In this document: piece by piece, positions 38,525 to 46,714 of the stretch | Layout: each line of letters starts with the position of its first letter | How positions within the stretch are numbered: the stretch's first letter is position 1 | Assembly: GCF_047654785.1 (NCBI RefSeq) | Contig: NZ_JASGKQ010000002.1 | Location: 935,444 to 999,443 of the forward strand | Reading direction: 5' to 3' | From: Pelomonas sp047654785 | Lineage (GTDB): Bacteria; Pseudomonadota; Gammaproteobacteria; Burkholderiales; Burkholderiaceae_C | Length of the DNA stretch: 64,000 bases | Notes under the pieces: generated by a model | Told to the model about the DNA's origin: nothing | Seen by the model: only the letters and a program-made list of their open reading frames with translations | Database searches by the model: none | Program-made: the position numbers and the translations under genes

Positions 38525-39682
38525 TCAGAACACGATCTCGGCGCGCAGCCCGCCCTCGGGGCGGTTGCCCAGCCGCAGCTCGGCACCCTGGCGCTGCGCG
38601 AGTTGCTGCGCGATGTACAGGCCCAGGCCGGTGCCGCCGGTCGCGCGGTTGCGCGAGCCCTCGACGCGGCGGAAGGGCTGGCGCACGCGTGCCAGCTCGG
38701 CCTCGGGGATGCCGGGGCCGTCGTCGTCCACCACCAGCCGCGCCGCGTCGGCCGCGTGCCCGACGCTCACGCGCGCGCTGCCGGCGTAGCGCAGCGCGTT
38801 GCCGACGAGGTTGTCGATGACGCGGCGCAGCGCCAGCGGGTCGGCGTCGACGACGGCCGGCGCGCCGTCGAAGCGGACGTCGGCGCCGGCCTCGGCGAGG
38901 TCGTCCACGGCGGACTGCGCCAGCGCCGCCAGGTCCACCCGCTGCCGGGTGGCCGCGTCGGCGGGGCGGAAGACGTCGATGACGCTGCCGACCAGCCGGT
39001 CCATCTCGCGCAGGTCGTCGATGCAGCGCTCGCGCACCCGGGCTTCCACCTCGCCGGTTTCCAGCCGCAGCCGCATGCGCGTCAGCGGCGTGCGCAGGTC
39101 GTGCGAGAGGGCGGCCATCATCAGCCCGCGCTCCTCGAACTGGCCGCTCAGCTCGGCGGCCATGCGGTTGAACACGGCGGCGGCGTCGCGCACCTCGCGG
39201 GTGCCGTCGTCCTCGTGCAGCGCGGGCGCGGGCCGGCCCTGCGCGAGCGCGGGCGTGAGCTGCTGCGCGGCGCGCACGAGCCGGCGCACCGGCCGCGCCA
39301 GCCAGCGCGAGCCCCACCATGCGGCCAGTGCGATGACGATCAGGCGCACGCCGTAGTCCACCAGGCTGGGGCCCAGCGGCAGGTCGGGCGGCAGCGACGG
39401 GAAGGTGGGCACGAGGCTGGGCGCCGCGCCGCCGCCCGGGGGGCCGGCGGCCTCGCGTGGCGGTGGTGGCGGGCGGTCCGGGTCGCCTGGGTCGCCCGGC
39501 GGGCGCGGCCCCCCGGCCTGCGGTGGCGGCGGGCCGGGCGGGGCGGCATGGAGGGCGTCGGCGGCGCGCAGGGTCTGCGACACCAGGCCCCACGCGGCGA
39601 GGTGGCTCAGCGCCAGCGCGGCCCACATCAGCAGGAACAGGCGCAGCCCCAGGCTGTCCCACGATTTGATGCGGCTCAGCAC
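38525..39682 (-). CDS. Two-component sensor histidine kinase
   Basis: A 385-residue inner-membrane kinase. Transmembrane helices lie at about residues 11-36 and 112-126. Between them is a periplasmic segment of about 75 residues that is extremely proline/glycine-rich. A HAMP domain follows, then the phosphoacceptor H194 in LSHDLRTPLTR, and an ATPase domain with N box (NLVGNALRY), G1 (DDDGPGIP) and G2 (TGGTGLGLYI). The layout is EnvZ-like. It overlaps the response regulator by 7 bp. The signal is unknown; the operon's first gene is a dioxygenase-like lipoprotein. Confidence 0.93.
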   Translation of the reverse strand: MLSRIKSWDSLGLRLFLLMWAALALSHLAAWGLVSQTLRAADALHAAPPGPPPPQAGGPRPPGDPGDPDRPPPPPREAAGPPGGGAAPSLVPTFPSLPPDLPLGPSLVDYGVRLIVIALAAWWGSRWLARPVRRLVRAAQQLTPALAQGRPAPALHEDDGTREVRDAAAVFNRMAAELSGQFEERGLMMAALSHDLRTPLTRMRLRLETGEVEARVRERCIDDLREMDRLVGSVIDVFRPADAATRQRVDLAALAQSAVDDLAEAGADVRFDGAPAVVDADPLALRRVIDNLVGNALRYAGSARVSVGHAADAARLVVDDDGPGIPEAELARVRQPFRRVEGSRNRATGGTGLGLYIAQQLAQRQGAELRLGNRPEGGLRAEIVF

Positions 39683-40392
39683 GGGCTCACCTCCGCGTCG
39701 AACAGATAGCCCTCGCCGCGCACGGTGCGGATCAGCGCGGGCTCGCGCGCGGTGTCGCCCAGCTTGGCGCGCAGGCGCGAGACGGCCAGGTCGATGCTGC
39801 GGTCGTTCACCTCCACGCCGGGCGCGCGGGTCAGCTCGATGAGCTGCTCGCGCGTCAGCACCCGCCCGGGGCGCTGCACGAAGGCGGCCAGCAGCCGGAA
39901 CTCGGCGCTGGACAGCGCGATGCCCACGTCGTCGGCGTTCAGCAGCTGGCGCGCCATGCGGTCGAAGCGCCAGCGGCCGAAGCGCAGCAGCCGCGCGTCG
40001 TCGTCCAGCGCCGCGGCCTGGCCGCGTTGCGCGCGGCGCACCAGCGCCTGCAGCCGCGCCACCAGCTCGCGCGGCTCGAAGGGCTTGGCGAGGTAGTCGT
40101 CGGCGCCCAGCTCCAGGCCGACGATGCGGCTCATGGTGTCGCCGCGCGCGGTCAGCATCAGCACGGGCGGCGCGTCGGCCTGCGTGCCCAGCCAGCGCAG
40201 CAGCGCCAGGCCGTCCTCGCCGGGCAGCATCAGGTCCAGCACGATCGCGTCGGGCCGCGCGGCGGCCAGGTGCCGGCGCATCGCCGGGCCGTCCGCCGCC
40301 GCGTCGACCCGCCAGCCGAAGCCTTCCAGATAGGCCGTCAGGCTGGCGCGGATCTCGGCGTCGTCGTCGACGACCAGGCAGCGGCCCGTCAT
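39676..40392 (-). CDS. OmpR-family response regulator
   Basis: A 238-residue regulator with a receiver domain (phosphoacceptor D53 in IVLDLMLPGEDG; the switch Thr in LMLTARGD; Lys in LAKPFEP) and a C-terminal winged helix (LLAAFVQRPGRVLTREQLIEL, VRGEGYLF). It is closest in layout to OmpR. The ATG overlaps the dioxygenase-like gene's stop (ATGA), and its stop overlaps the kinase start by 7 bp, so the three genes form one unit. Confidence 0.94.
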   Translation of the reverse strand: MTGRCLVVDDDAEIRASLTAYLEGFGWRVDAAADGPAMRRHLAAARPDAIVLDLMLPGEDGLALLRWLGTQADAPPVLMLTARGDTMSRIVGLELGADDYLAKPFEPRELVARLQALVRRAQRGQAAALDDDARLLRFGRWRFDRMARQLLNADDVGIALSSAEFRLLAAFVQRPGRVLTREQLIELTRAPGVEVNDRSIDLAVSRLRAKLGDTAREPALIRTVRGEGYLFDAEVSPC

Positions 40393-41270
40393 GCGGAGAT
40401 GCCCACCCGCAAGGTGGCCACGTAGCCGGCGCTGGCCGAGCCGGTGACGGTGGCCATCTGCGTGGCGTAGCCGTCGCTGAAGATGCCGTCGCGGCTCAGG
40501 CTGATGGCGGCGTTGTTGGCCGCGCTCTGGCCGTAGCCGCTGGTGGCGTAGACGGCCGTGTTGACCTCCGCCGGGAAGCACAGCTGCGAGGTGCGCAGCT
40601 TGTTGTTCCAGTTGGTGGCCGTGGTGGTGCTGCGGTAGATCTCGAAGTGCAGGTGCGGCACGCGGCCGGCGTAGCAGCCGGGGTAGATGGTCTGGAAGCT
40701 GGCCAGGCCGTCGCTGCCGGTGGCCTGCACGCCGCGCAGGTAGTTCTCGGCGGTCACGCCGCTGGAGTACATGGAGTAGCGGCCCAGCGCGTCGCAGTGC
40801 CACAGGTAGATGGCGTAGCCGGACAGGTCGGCGCAGGAGGCGTTGGTGTTCACGAGCTCGATGATGACCTGCAGCGGCACGCCCGTGGCCACGCCGCTGG
40901 CGCCGGCGATGCTGGCGCGGATGTCGCTGCGCACGATGCCGGTCAGCGCCAGCGCGTTGGCGATGCTGCCGTTGGCGCTGTTGGAGCCGTCGCCGGGGTA
41001 GGGGCCTTCGGTCTCGTTGGGGATGACGGAGCAGCCGGACGTGCTGCTGCCCGTGCTGCCCGTCGTGCCGGTGGTGGAAGCGGCGGCGGTGCTGCTGCCG
41101 TCGCTGCCGCCCCCGCCGCAGCCCATCAGCGTCAGCGCGCTGCCGCCGGCCACCATGCCGGCGCCGGCGCCCAGCAGCCAGCGCAGCGCGCCGCGGCGTT
41201 CGAGGGTCTGCTGCCGCAGGCGGCCCAGGTCGTGGGCCAGTCCGTGGTCGTGGGGGTCGTCGTGTTGCAT
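40389..41270 (-). CDS. Intradiol dioxygenase-like Tat-exported lipoprotein
   Basis: A 293-residue protein with a twin-arginine-type leader (ERRGALRWLLGAGAGM) ending in a lipobox, LMGC. It is probably exported folded and lipid-anchored. The mature part has the protocatechuate/catechol intradiol dioxygenase fold. The first Tyr ligand lies in the ALGRYSMYS region, followed by YAGRVPHLHFEIY, which carries the second Tyr and the HxH iron ligands. A Ser/Thr/Gly-rich linker (about residues 55-80) follows the lipid anchor. The aromatic substrate is unknown. AAGGAG precedes the ATG at 41270. It leads the operon with the two-component pair, so it may generate or remove the signal. Confidence 0.88.
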   Translation of the reverse strand: MQHDDPHDHGLAHDLGRLRQQTLERRGALRWLLGAGAGMVAGGSALTLMGCGGGGSDGSSTAAASTTGTTGSTGSSTSGCSVIPNETEGPYPGDGSNSANGSIANALALTGIVRSDIRASIAGASGVATGVPLQVIIELVNTNASCADLSGYAIYLWHCDALGRYSMYSSGVTAENYLRGVQATGSDGLASFQTIYPGCYAGRVPHLHFEIYRSTTTATNWNNKLRTSQLCFPAEVNTAVYATSGYGQSAANNAAISLSRDGIFSDGYATQMATVTGSASAGYVATLRVGISA

Positions 41271-41378
41271 GTGCGGCTCCTTGGGGTGGCGGATGGCGGC
41301 ATTGCAACGGCGGGATGTATCGGCGCGATGGGCAGTTTGTGTCGCGGCCGACACAGGCGCCCCCTGCGGCGGGGCCCG

Positions 41379-41771
41379 CTACGGCGCGGCGCTGGCGGCG
41401 ATCAGCGCCTGGAGCTCGCGCTGGGCAGCGGCCGCGTCGCCGAGGTTGACCTCGATGAGGCGGCGCAGGTGGGTGATGGACTCGATGTCGATGCTGCGGC
41501 ACTGCACGCCGGCATGGCGGCCCGCCACATGGGCCAGCTCGCCGGCCATGGCGATGGCGGGCTCGCCGCCGCCGCCGCTCGCGGCGCCGCCCAGTGGCAG
41601 CTTGACCAGGCAGGGCATGCCCGGCTGCGGCGCGGCGCCCTCGGGCAGCTGCAGCAGCACGCCCTTCAGCGAGATGTCGATGACCTGGCAGTGCAGGTGC
41701 GCCTGCGTCGTGACCAGCTCGGCGCCGGCGGCGAAGGCGACGCGGGCGAATTGGCGGCGTTCGGTGTGGAT
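41379..41771 (-). CDS. PilZ-domain c-di-GMP receptor, non-canonical start
   Basis: A 130-residue PilZ protein. Both c-di-GMP-binding motifs are present: RxxxR in ERRQFAR at the N-terminus and DxSxxG in DISLKG about 30 residues later. The C-terminal block RSIDIESITHLRRLIEVNLGD is typical of Burkholderiales PilZ proteins. No ATG, GTG or TTG exists in frame upstream of the PilZ motifs before the preceding gene's coding region. The best candidate start is ATC at 41771, preceded by GGGAG at normal spacing. An internal ATG at 41660 would delete both binding motifs. It is likely in an operon with the upstream hypothetical gene (40-bp gap). Confidence 0.8.
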   Translation of the reverse strand: MHTERRQFARVAFAAGAELVTTQAHLHCQVIDISLKGVLLQLPEGAAPQPGMPCLVKLPLGGAASGGGGEPAIAMAGELAHVAGRHAGVQCRSIDIESITHLRRLIEVNLGDAAAAQRELQALIAASAAP

Positions 41772-41811
41772 GTCGTTCTCCCGGTGCGGGGCTCGAAGGG
41801 ACTCGAAGGGG

Positions 41812-42234
41812 CTAGAGGAAGGGCTCCAGGGCGTCGCCGAACACGGTGCTGTGCTCCACCGCCTGCTGCAGCCGCTCGGGCGCCAGCGAGGCCAGGCCCA
41901 TGGCCTCCAGCATGAACCAGGCGGCGCGCAGGTAGGCGACGGTTTCCTCGCGCGTGGCGTCGGCCTGGGCGGGCTCGCGCCAGTCCGGCCCGGGCGCCTC
42001 GCGCGGCGCGACGACGGCGGGCCGGTGCGCCCGCGCCACGCGGGCCAGCAGCTCGCGCGCGTCCACGGTGGCGCTGGGGGCGTCGATCAGCCGCACCAGG
42101 TCGCCGAGCTGCTGCTCGGCGGCGGCCGCGAGCAGCCGGGCCGCCTGGTCGGCGCCGCCCGCCAGGTACAGGCCGGCGGCGAGGTCGACGTATTCGAGCG
42201 CGGCGGACAGGCGCTGCAGGTCGGGGTTGGACAT
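41812..42234 (-). CDS. Hypothetical helical protein upstream of PilZ gene
   Basis: I do not recognise this 140-residue protein. It is predicted all-helical and Ala/Leu-rich, without signal peptide or transmembrane segments. It begins MSNPDLQRLSAALEYVDLAA, and a GPDWREP linker separates two helical halves. It sits between a TPR/GAF protein and the PilZ gene on the same strand, so a role in the same signalling unit is plausible but unproven. Confidence 0.7.
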   Translation of the reverse strand: MSNPDLQRLSAALEYVDLAAGLYLAGGADQAARLLAAAAEQQLGDLVRLIDAPSATVDARELLARVARAHRPAVVAPREAPGPDWREPAQADATREETVAYLRAAWFMLEAMGLASLAPERLQQAVEHSTVFGDALEPFL

Positions 42235-42305
42235 GGCTGGCGAGTCTAGGCGGTGCGCCACCGCGGCGGGCGGCCAAACTTCACGCCGCGCCGCCGCCTG
42301 CGCGG

Positions 42306-43790
42306 CTAGCGCTGCGCCTCGAACAGCAGCCCCAGCTGGCTGGCCAGCAGCAGCTCCTGTCGGGTCCAGGCGCGCGTCGCGCGGGCGTCCACCAGCCACA
42401 GCGCGCCGGCCAGCTCGGTGCCGTGGTACAGCGGCACCTCGATGCGCGCCTGCGCCGCGCCGCGCAGGCCGGCCAGTTCGGCGTGGCAGGGGTGCAGCGC
42501 GGCGTCGGGCAGGGCCAGCGGCGCGGCGTGGCGGGTCAGCAGGTCGAGGTAGCGGGGCTGTGCCTGCGCGTCCAGGCCGTCGGGGCCGAGCGGCCAGCGG
42601 ATGACGCTGGCCAGGCCCAGGATGCGCGCGCTGGCCGCGTCCAGCTCGGCCCGCGCGTCGGCCGGCGGCGCGGCGGCCAGGCGGCGGCGCTGGCCGCACA
42701 GGTGCAGCAGCAGCTCCTCGGGCGTCACCGGCGCGCCGGCTTCGTCGGCGGACGGCGCCCCCAGCGTCGCGCGGGCGGGCAGGGACAGCCGCTCGATCTC
42801 GGACTGCAGCGCCAGGTGCTGCCACAGGTGCTCCAGCGCGCCGGCGGCGTCGCCCCCGGCCTGCAGCAGCTGCGCCAGCTGCAGGTGCGCCTGGCGCGCC
42901 TGGGCGCGGGTCTGGATGCGCTGGGCCAGCGCCAGCGCGTGGCGGGTGGAGCGCACGGCGGCGGCGTTGTCGCCGCGGGCCAGCGCGATCTCGGTCCAGG
43001 TGCGGCTGGCGGCGGCCTCCAGCCAGGGGTAGCCGTGGCGGGCGGCGATGTCGAGCGCCAGGCGGCAGTCGGCCACGGCCCAGTCCATGCGCTGGCGGGC
43101 CAGCGCGGCGCGCGCCAGGTGCCAGTGCGCCTCGGCCTCGAACACGCGGTGCCCGCCGCGCCGCGCGGCGGCCAGGCCGTGGCTGAAGTGGCGCTCGGCG
43201 GCGGGCAGGTCGCCGGTCTCGAAGCTGCCGACGCCGATGTTCAGCGCCAGCTTGGCGGCCAGGTGGCTGTCGTCCAGGCCGCCGAGGTGCTCGGCGGCGT
43301 TGCGCATCTGGCGCAGGCCGCGCGCCCAGTCGGCCTGCGCGTAGTGGAGCTGGCCCAGGCCGATGCGCGCGGCCACGCCGGTGGGCAGGTGGCCGCTGAC
43401 TTCCGCGAGGTCCAGCGCGCGGCTCCACTGCTCGCTGGCGAGCTGGTACTCGCCCTGCTGGTAGGCGATGCGGCCCAGCGCCTCGCAGACCCGCGCGGCC
43501 TCGGCGGGAAAGTGGCCGGCCGCCGCGAGCGCGCCGGCCTGCTCCAGCGCCGGCAGCAGCTCCAGCGCGCGGCCGCGCGGCTCCAGCAGGCCGAAGCGGG
43601 CGTACAGCGCGTCCACGCCGGCCGCGGTGTCGCCGGCCGCGAAGGCGTTGGCGCTCAGCGTGGCCAGCAGCCGGTCGGCGTGCAGCGGGTGGCGGTGCGC
43701 GACGCGGGCCATGCGGGCGAGCAGGCCGGGCAGTGCCGCGCAGGCGGCTGGAGGGGGCGTGGGCACGGCGGGAACGGGTTGGTTTCTCAC
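42306..43790 (-). CDS. TPR-repeat protein with C-terminal GAF-like domain
   Basis: A 494-residue cytoplasmic protein. Residues about 60-330 hold tandem TPR-like helical pairs (for example GRIAYQQGEYQLASEQWSRA and NIGVGSFETGDLPAAERHFS). Residues about 370-494 resemble a GAF sensor domain (RYLDLLTRHAAPLALPD, RIEVPLYHGTELAGALWLVD). No output domain is present, so it may be a ligand-responsive adaptor. The GTG start at 43790 lies inside a TGGT-type repeat shared with the nag promoter, so the gene may belong to the GlcNAc regulon. Confidence 0.75.
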   Translation of the reverse strand: MRNQPVPAVPTPPPAACAALPGLLARMARVAHRHPLHADRLLATLSANAFAAGDTAAGVDALYARFGLLEPRGRALELLPALEQAGALAAAGHFPAEAARVCEALGRIAYQQGEYQLASEQWSRALDLAEVSGHLPTGVAARIGLGQLHYAQADWARGLRQMRNAAEHLGGLDDSHLAAKLALNIGVGSFETGDLPAAERHFSHGLAAARRGGHRVFEAEAHWHLARAALARQRMDWAVADCRLALDIAARHGYPWLEAAASRTWTEIALARGDNAAAVRSTRHALALAQRIQTRAQARQAHLQLAQLLQAGGDAAGALEHLWQHLALQSEIERLSLPARATLGAPSADEAGAPVTPEELLLHLCGQRRRLAAAPPADARAELDAASARILGLASVIRWPLGPDGLDAQAQPRYLDLLTRHAAPLALPDAALHPCHAELAGLRGAAQARIEVPLYHGTELAGALWLVDARATRAWTRQELLLASQLGLLFEAQR

Positions 43791-43798
43791 TGGTATTC
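43779..43798 (+). promoter_or_regulatory. TGGT repeat pair A (start of TPR/GAF gene)
   Basis: TTGGTTTCTCACTGGTATTC: two TGGT half-sites with starts 11 bp apart (43780 and 43791), the same spacing as at the nagK promoter and the receptor promoter. It overlaps the TPR/GAF gene's GTG. Confidence 0.5.
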
Positions 43799-43890
43799 TT
43801 GTCGAACCCGGCGCTGCGCCGCGCTGCAGATTTCACGCCGGCGACGCCCCTGGCGGCAGCGCCGCCCGCGGTCCGCGGGAGCGGCCATAG

Positions 43891-43906
43891 ACCAGTTTAA
43901 AACCAA
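43891..43906 (-). promoter_or_regulatory. TGGT repeat pair B (upstream of nagK, minus orientation)
   Basis: Read on the minus strand, TTGGTTTTAAACTGGT has TGGT half-sites 11 bp apart. It lies just upstream of the candidate -35 box of nagK, facing pair C on the other strand. Confidence 0.55.
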
Positions 43907-43935
43907 TTGACGGTCCACCTTGTTGGTATTAGAGT
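43907..43935 (+). promoter_or_regulatory. Candidate nag operon promoter
   Basis: -35 TTGACG (43907-43912), 17-bp spacer, -10 TAGAGT (43930-43935). The -10 box falls between the two half-sites of TGGT pair C, an arrangement suited to repression. Confidence 0.55.
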
Positions 43936-43942
43936 GGTATCG
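43923..43942 (+). promoter_or_regulatory. TGGT repeat pair C over the nagK -10 box
   Basis: TTGGTATTAGAGTGGTATCG: TGGTAT half-sites 11 bp apart (43924 and 43935). It overlaps the predicted -10 element. The candidate binder is the GntR-type NagR encoded by the second gene of the operon. Confidence 0.6.
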
Positions 43943-43959
43943 ACTTCCTGCCGTCGATC

Positions 43960-44865
43960 ATGCCGCTCTCCCTCGCTCCCGACCTGCTGACCTCCCGTGA
44001 CTCCGGCCGACCCGCGCGTTGGTGGGTGGGCATCGACGGCGGCGGCACCGGCACGCGCGCCGTCGTGGCCGATGGGCAGGGTCGCGTGCTGGGCCGGGGC
44101 GAGGCCGGCGCGTCGGCGCTGGGGCAGGGCGCGGCGCAGGCCTGGCGGCATGTGGCCGAGGCCGTCGCGCGGGCCGGCGTGGACGGGCTGGCGCTGGCGG
44201 ATTGCGCGCTGGGCCTGGGCCTGTCGGGCACCGGCGTGCCGGCGCAGCTGCAGGCCTTCGTCGCGGCCGACCCGGGCGTCGCGCGCTTCACGCTGGTGAC
44301 GGACGGCATGGCCGCGCTGCTCGGCGCCCATGCCGGCGAGCCGGGCGCGCTGATGATCTCCGGCACCGGCTCGGTCGCCGAGGCGCTGCTGCCGGACGGC
44401 AGCCGGCGCATGGTGGGCGGCTGGGGCTGGCAGATCGGCGACGAGGGCAGCGGCGCCTGGCTGGGCCAGCAGGCGATGAAGCTGGCGCAGGCGGCCTACG
44501 ACGGCCGCGCCGCCGCCGGCCCGCTGGTGCAGGCCGTGTGGGCGAAGGCCGGCGCGTCGCGCGAGGCGATGCTGGGCTTTTGCGCGGCGGCGGGGCAGGG
44601 CGGCTATGCCGGCCTGGCGCCGCTGGTGTTCGAGCACGAGGCCGCCGACCCCGCCGCCGCCGCGCTGCTGGGCGAGGCCGCGCGCGCGCTGGAGGCGCTG
44701 GCCGCGGCCGTCCACCCGAGCCTGCCGCTGGCGCTGGCCGGCAGCGTCGCGCTGCGCCTGGCGCCGCGCTTCGGCCCGGCGCTGCAGGCCCGCCGCGTCG
44801 AGCCCCGGGGCGACGCCGCGTCCGGCGCGCTGTGGCTGATCCAGCAGCAGGCGAGGCCCGCATGA
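43960..44865 (+). CDS. N-acetylglucosamine kinase-like protein (BadF/BadG family)
   Basis: A 301-residue ASKHA kinase of the BadF/BadG/BcrA/BcrD group, which includes GlcNAc and glucosamine kinases. The phosphate-binding motif is GIDGGGTGTRAVV, with further blocks GLGLSGTG and MISGTGSVAEALLPDG and GWGWQIGDEGSG near residue 150. It would phosphorylate imported GlcNAc at position 6 in the cytoplasm. This is needed because uptake here is by a permease rather than a PTS. It is the first gene of the operon, with paired TGGT sites in its promoter. The stop overlaps nagR by 4 bp. Confidence 0.87.
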   Translation: MPLSLAPDLLTSRDSGRPARWWVGIDGGGTGTRAVVADGQGRVLGRGEAGASALGQGAAQAWRHVAEAVARAGVDGLALADCALGLGLSGTGVPAQLQAFVAADPGVARFTLVTDGMAALLGAHAGEPGALMISGTGSVAEALLPDGSRRMVGGWGWQIGDEGSGAWLGQQAMKLAQAAYDGRAAAGPLVQAVWAKAGASREAMLGFCAAAGQGGYAGLAPLVFEHEAADPAAAALLGEAARALEALAAAVHPSLPLALAGSVALRLAPRFGPALQARRVEPRGDAASGALWLIQQQARPA

Positions 44866-45590
44866 GCGCCGTTTTCGACTTCAGGCCCGACCCCAACGCC
44901 GCGTCGCCGCTGTACATGCAGCTGGCGCAGAGCCTGGCGCAGGCGATCCGCGACGGTGTGTTCCACGCCGACGAGGCGCTGCCCAGCGAGCGCGTGCTGG
45001 CCGAGCAACTGGCGCTGTCGCGCGTGACCGCGCGCAAGGCCATCGACCGGCTGGTGGAGCAGGGCCTGATCATCCGCAAGCGCGGCTCGGGCAACTACAT
45101 CGCGCCCAAGCTGGAGCAGCCGCTGACGCGCCTGACCAGCTTCTCCGAGGAGCTGCACCAGCGTGGCTTCATCCCCAGCTCGCGCTGGCTGGTGCGCGGC
45201 TTCACGCCCGCGGCGCCGGACGAGCAGCTGTCGCTGGAGCTCAAGAGCGGCGAGCGCGTCGCGCGGCTGGAGCGGCTGCGGATGGCGGACGCGGTGGTGA
45301 TGGCCTACGAGGTCAGCGTGCTGCCGCAGAGCGTGCTGCCGGACCCGCAGAAGGTCGAGGCGTCGCTGTACACCCACCTCGGCGACCGCGCGCCGGTGCG
45401 CGCGCTGCAGCACATCCGCGCGCTGAACGCCGACGCCAAGCTCGCCGGCCTGCTGGAAGTGCCGCTGGGCGCGGCCGTGCTGTTCATCACCCGGGTGGGC
45501 TACCTCGCCTCGGGGCAGGCGGTGGAGCTGACGCACTCCTACTGCCGCAGCGACTACTACGACTTCGTCGCCGAAATGAGGCGCGACTGA
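44862..45590 (+). CDS. nagR: GntR-family (HutC type) repressor of the GlcNAc operon
   Basis: A 242-residue regulator with a GntR winged helix (LPSERVLAEQLALSRVTARK, then GSGNYIAP) and a C-terminal UTRA ligand-binding domain of the HutC/NagR type (TSFSEELHQRG, ELTHSYCRSDYYDF). Relatives bind GlcNAc-6-phosphate or glucosamine-6-phosphate and release DNA. The expected operators are the TGGT repeat pairs near 43.8-43.9 kb and 57.4-57.6 kb. The gene name follows function in related operons. It overlaps the kinase gene by 4 bp and nagA by 1 bp. Confidence 0.88.
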   Translation: MSAVFDFRPDPNAASPLYMQLAQSLAQAIRDGVFHADEALPSERVLAEQLALSRVTARKAIDRLVEQGLIIRKRGSGNYIAPKLEQPLTRLTSFSEELHQRGFIPSSRWLVRGFTPAAPDEQLSLELKSGERVARLERLRMADAVVMAYEVSVLPQSVLPDPQKVEASLYTHLGDRAPVRALQHIRALNADAKLAGLLEVPLGAAVLFITRVGYLASGQAVELTHSYCRSDYYDFVAEMRRD

Positions 45591-46714
45591 TGCGGATCGA
45601 AGGCGACATCGTCACGCCGCAGGGCGTGCTGCGCGGCCACCTGGACCTGGCGCAGGGCCGCATCGCGGCCGTGGCCGGCGCGCCCGTCGACGCGGCGCGC
45701 GCGGGCGAGGGCGGCCGGCCGGTGCTGCTGCCCGGCTTCATCGACACCCACGTCCACGGCGGCGGCGGCCGCGACACGATGGAGGGCGGCGATGCCATCG
45801 CCACCATCGCGCGCCGCCACGCCCGCCACGGCACGACCGGCATGCTGGCCACGACGATGACGGCGCCCATCGCCGACATCGAGGCCGCGCTGCGGGCGCT
45901 GGGGCCGGTCTGCCGCGAGCGCGCGCCGCAGTCGGCCCGCGTGCTGGGCGTGCACCTGGAAGGCCCCTACATCAGCCCCGGCCGCCTGGGCGCGCAGCCC
46001 GCGCACGCGATCCCCGCGACGCTGGCCGAGGTGCAGCGCCTGAACGCCATCGCGCCGATCCGCGTGCTGACGATCGCGCCCGAGATGGCCGGCCACCTGG
46101 CGCTGATCGGCCCGCTGCGCGACGCCGGCATCCGCGTGCAGATCGGCCACAGCAGCGGCAGCTACGAGGACGGCCTGGCCGCGCTGAATGCCGGCGCGGC
46201 CGGCTTCACCCATCTCTTCAACGCCATGAGCGGCCTGCACCACCGCGAGCCCGGCATGGTCGGCGCGGCGCTGGCGCACGGCGAGCACGCCGAGCTGATC
46301 CCCGACCTGCTGCACGTCCACCCCGGCGCCATCCGCGCCGCGCTGCGCTGCATCCCGGGCCTGTTCTGCGTGACCGATTCGACCGCCGCCGCCGGCATGC
46401 CCGATGGCGAGTACCGCCTCGGCGAGCACACGGTGCAGAAATGCCTGGGCGGCGTGCGCCTGGCCGACGGCACGCTGGCCGGCAGCGCGCTGACGATGGA
46501 CCAGGCGCTGCGCAACTTGGTGCAGCGACTGGCGCTGCCGCTGGAGGACGCCGTGCGGCGCGTGGCGACGACGGCGGCGGACTACCTCGGCCTGCCGGAC
46601 CGCGGCCGCCTGGCGCCCGGCGCCTGGGCCGATGTGGTGGTGATGGATGCGGCGCTGAGCGTGCAGCGCGTGTTTGTGGAAGGTGAAGAGATCGATGACC
46701 TCGCTGATGCTTGA
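45590..46714 (+). CDS. nagA: N-acetylglucosamine-6-phosphate deacetylase
   Basis: A 374-residue amidohydrolase converting GlcNAc-6-phosphate to glucosamine-6-phosphate and acetate. Metal- and substrate-binding motifs are DTHVHGGGG, HLEGPYI (catalytic-metal Glu), QIGHSSGSYEDG (His), THLFNAMSG (His) and the catalytic Asp in CVTDSTAAAGMPDG. The length is standard. It overlaps nagR by one base (TGATG) and the next gene by 20 bp. Confidence 0.95.
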   Translation: MRIEGDIVTPQGVLRGHLDLAQGRIAAVAGAPVDAARAGEGGRPVLLPGFIDTHVHGGGGRDTMEGGDAIATIARRHARHGTTGMLATTMTAPIADIEAALRALGPVCRERAPQSARVLGVHLEGPYISPGRLGAQPAHAIPATLAEVQRLNAIAPIRVLTIAPEMAGHLALIGPLRDAGIRVQIGHSSGSYEDGLAALNAGAAGFTHLFNAMSGLHHREPGMVGAALAHGEHAELIPDLLHVHPGAIRAALRCIPGLFCVTDSTAAAGMPDGEYRLGEHTVQKCLGGVRLADGTLAGSALTMDQALRNLVQRLALPLEDAVRRVATTAADYLGLPDRGRLAPGAWADVVVMDAALSVQRVFVEGEEIDDLADA

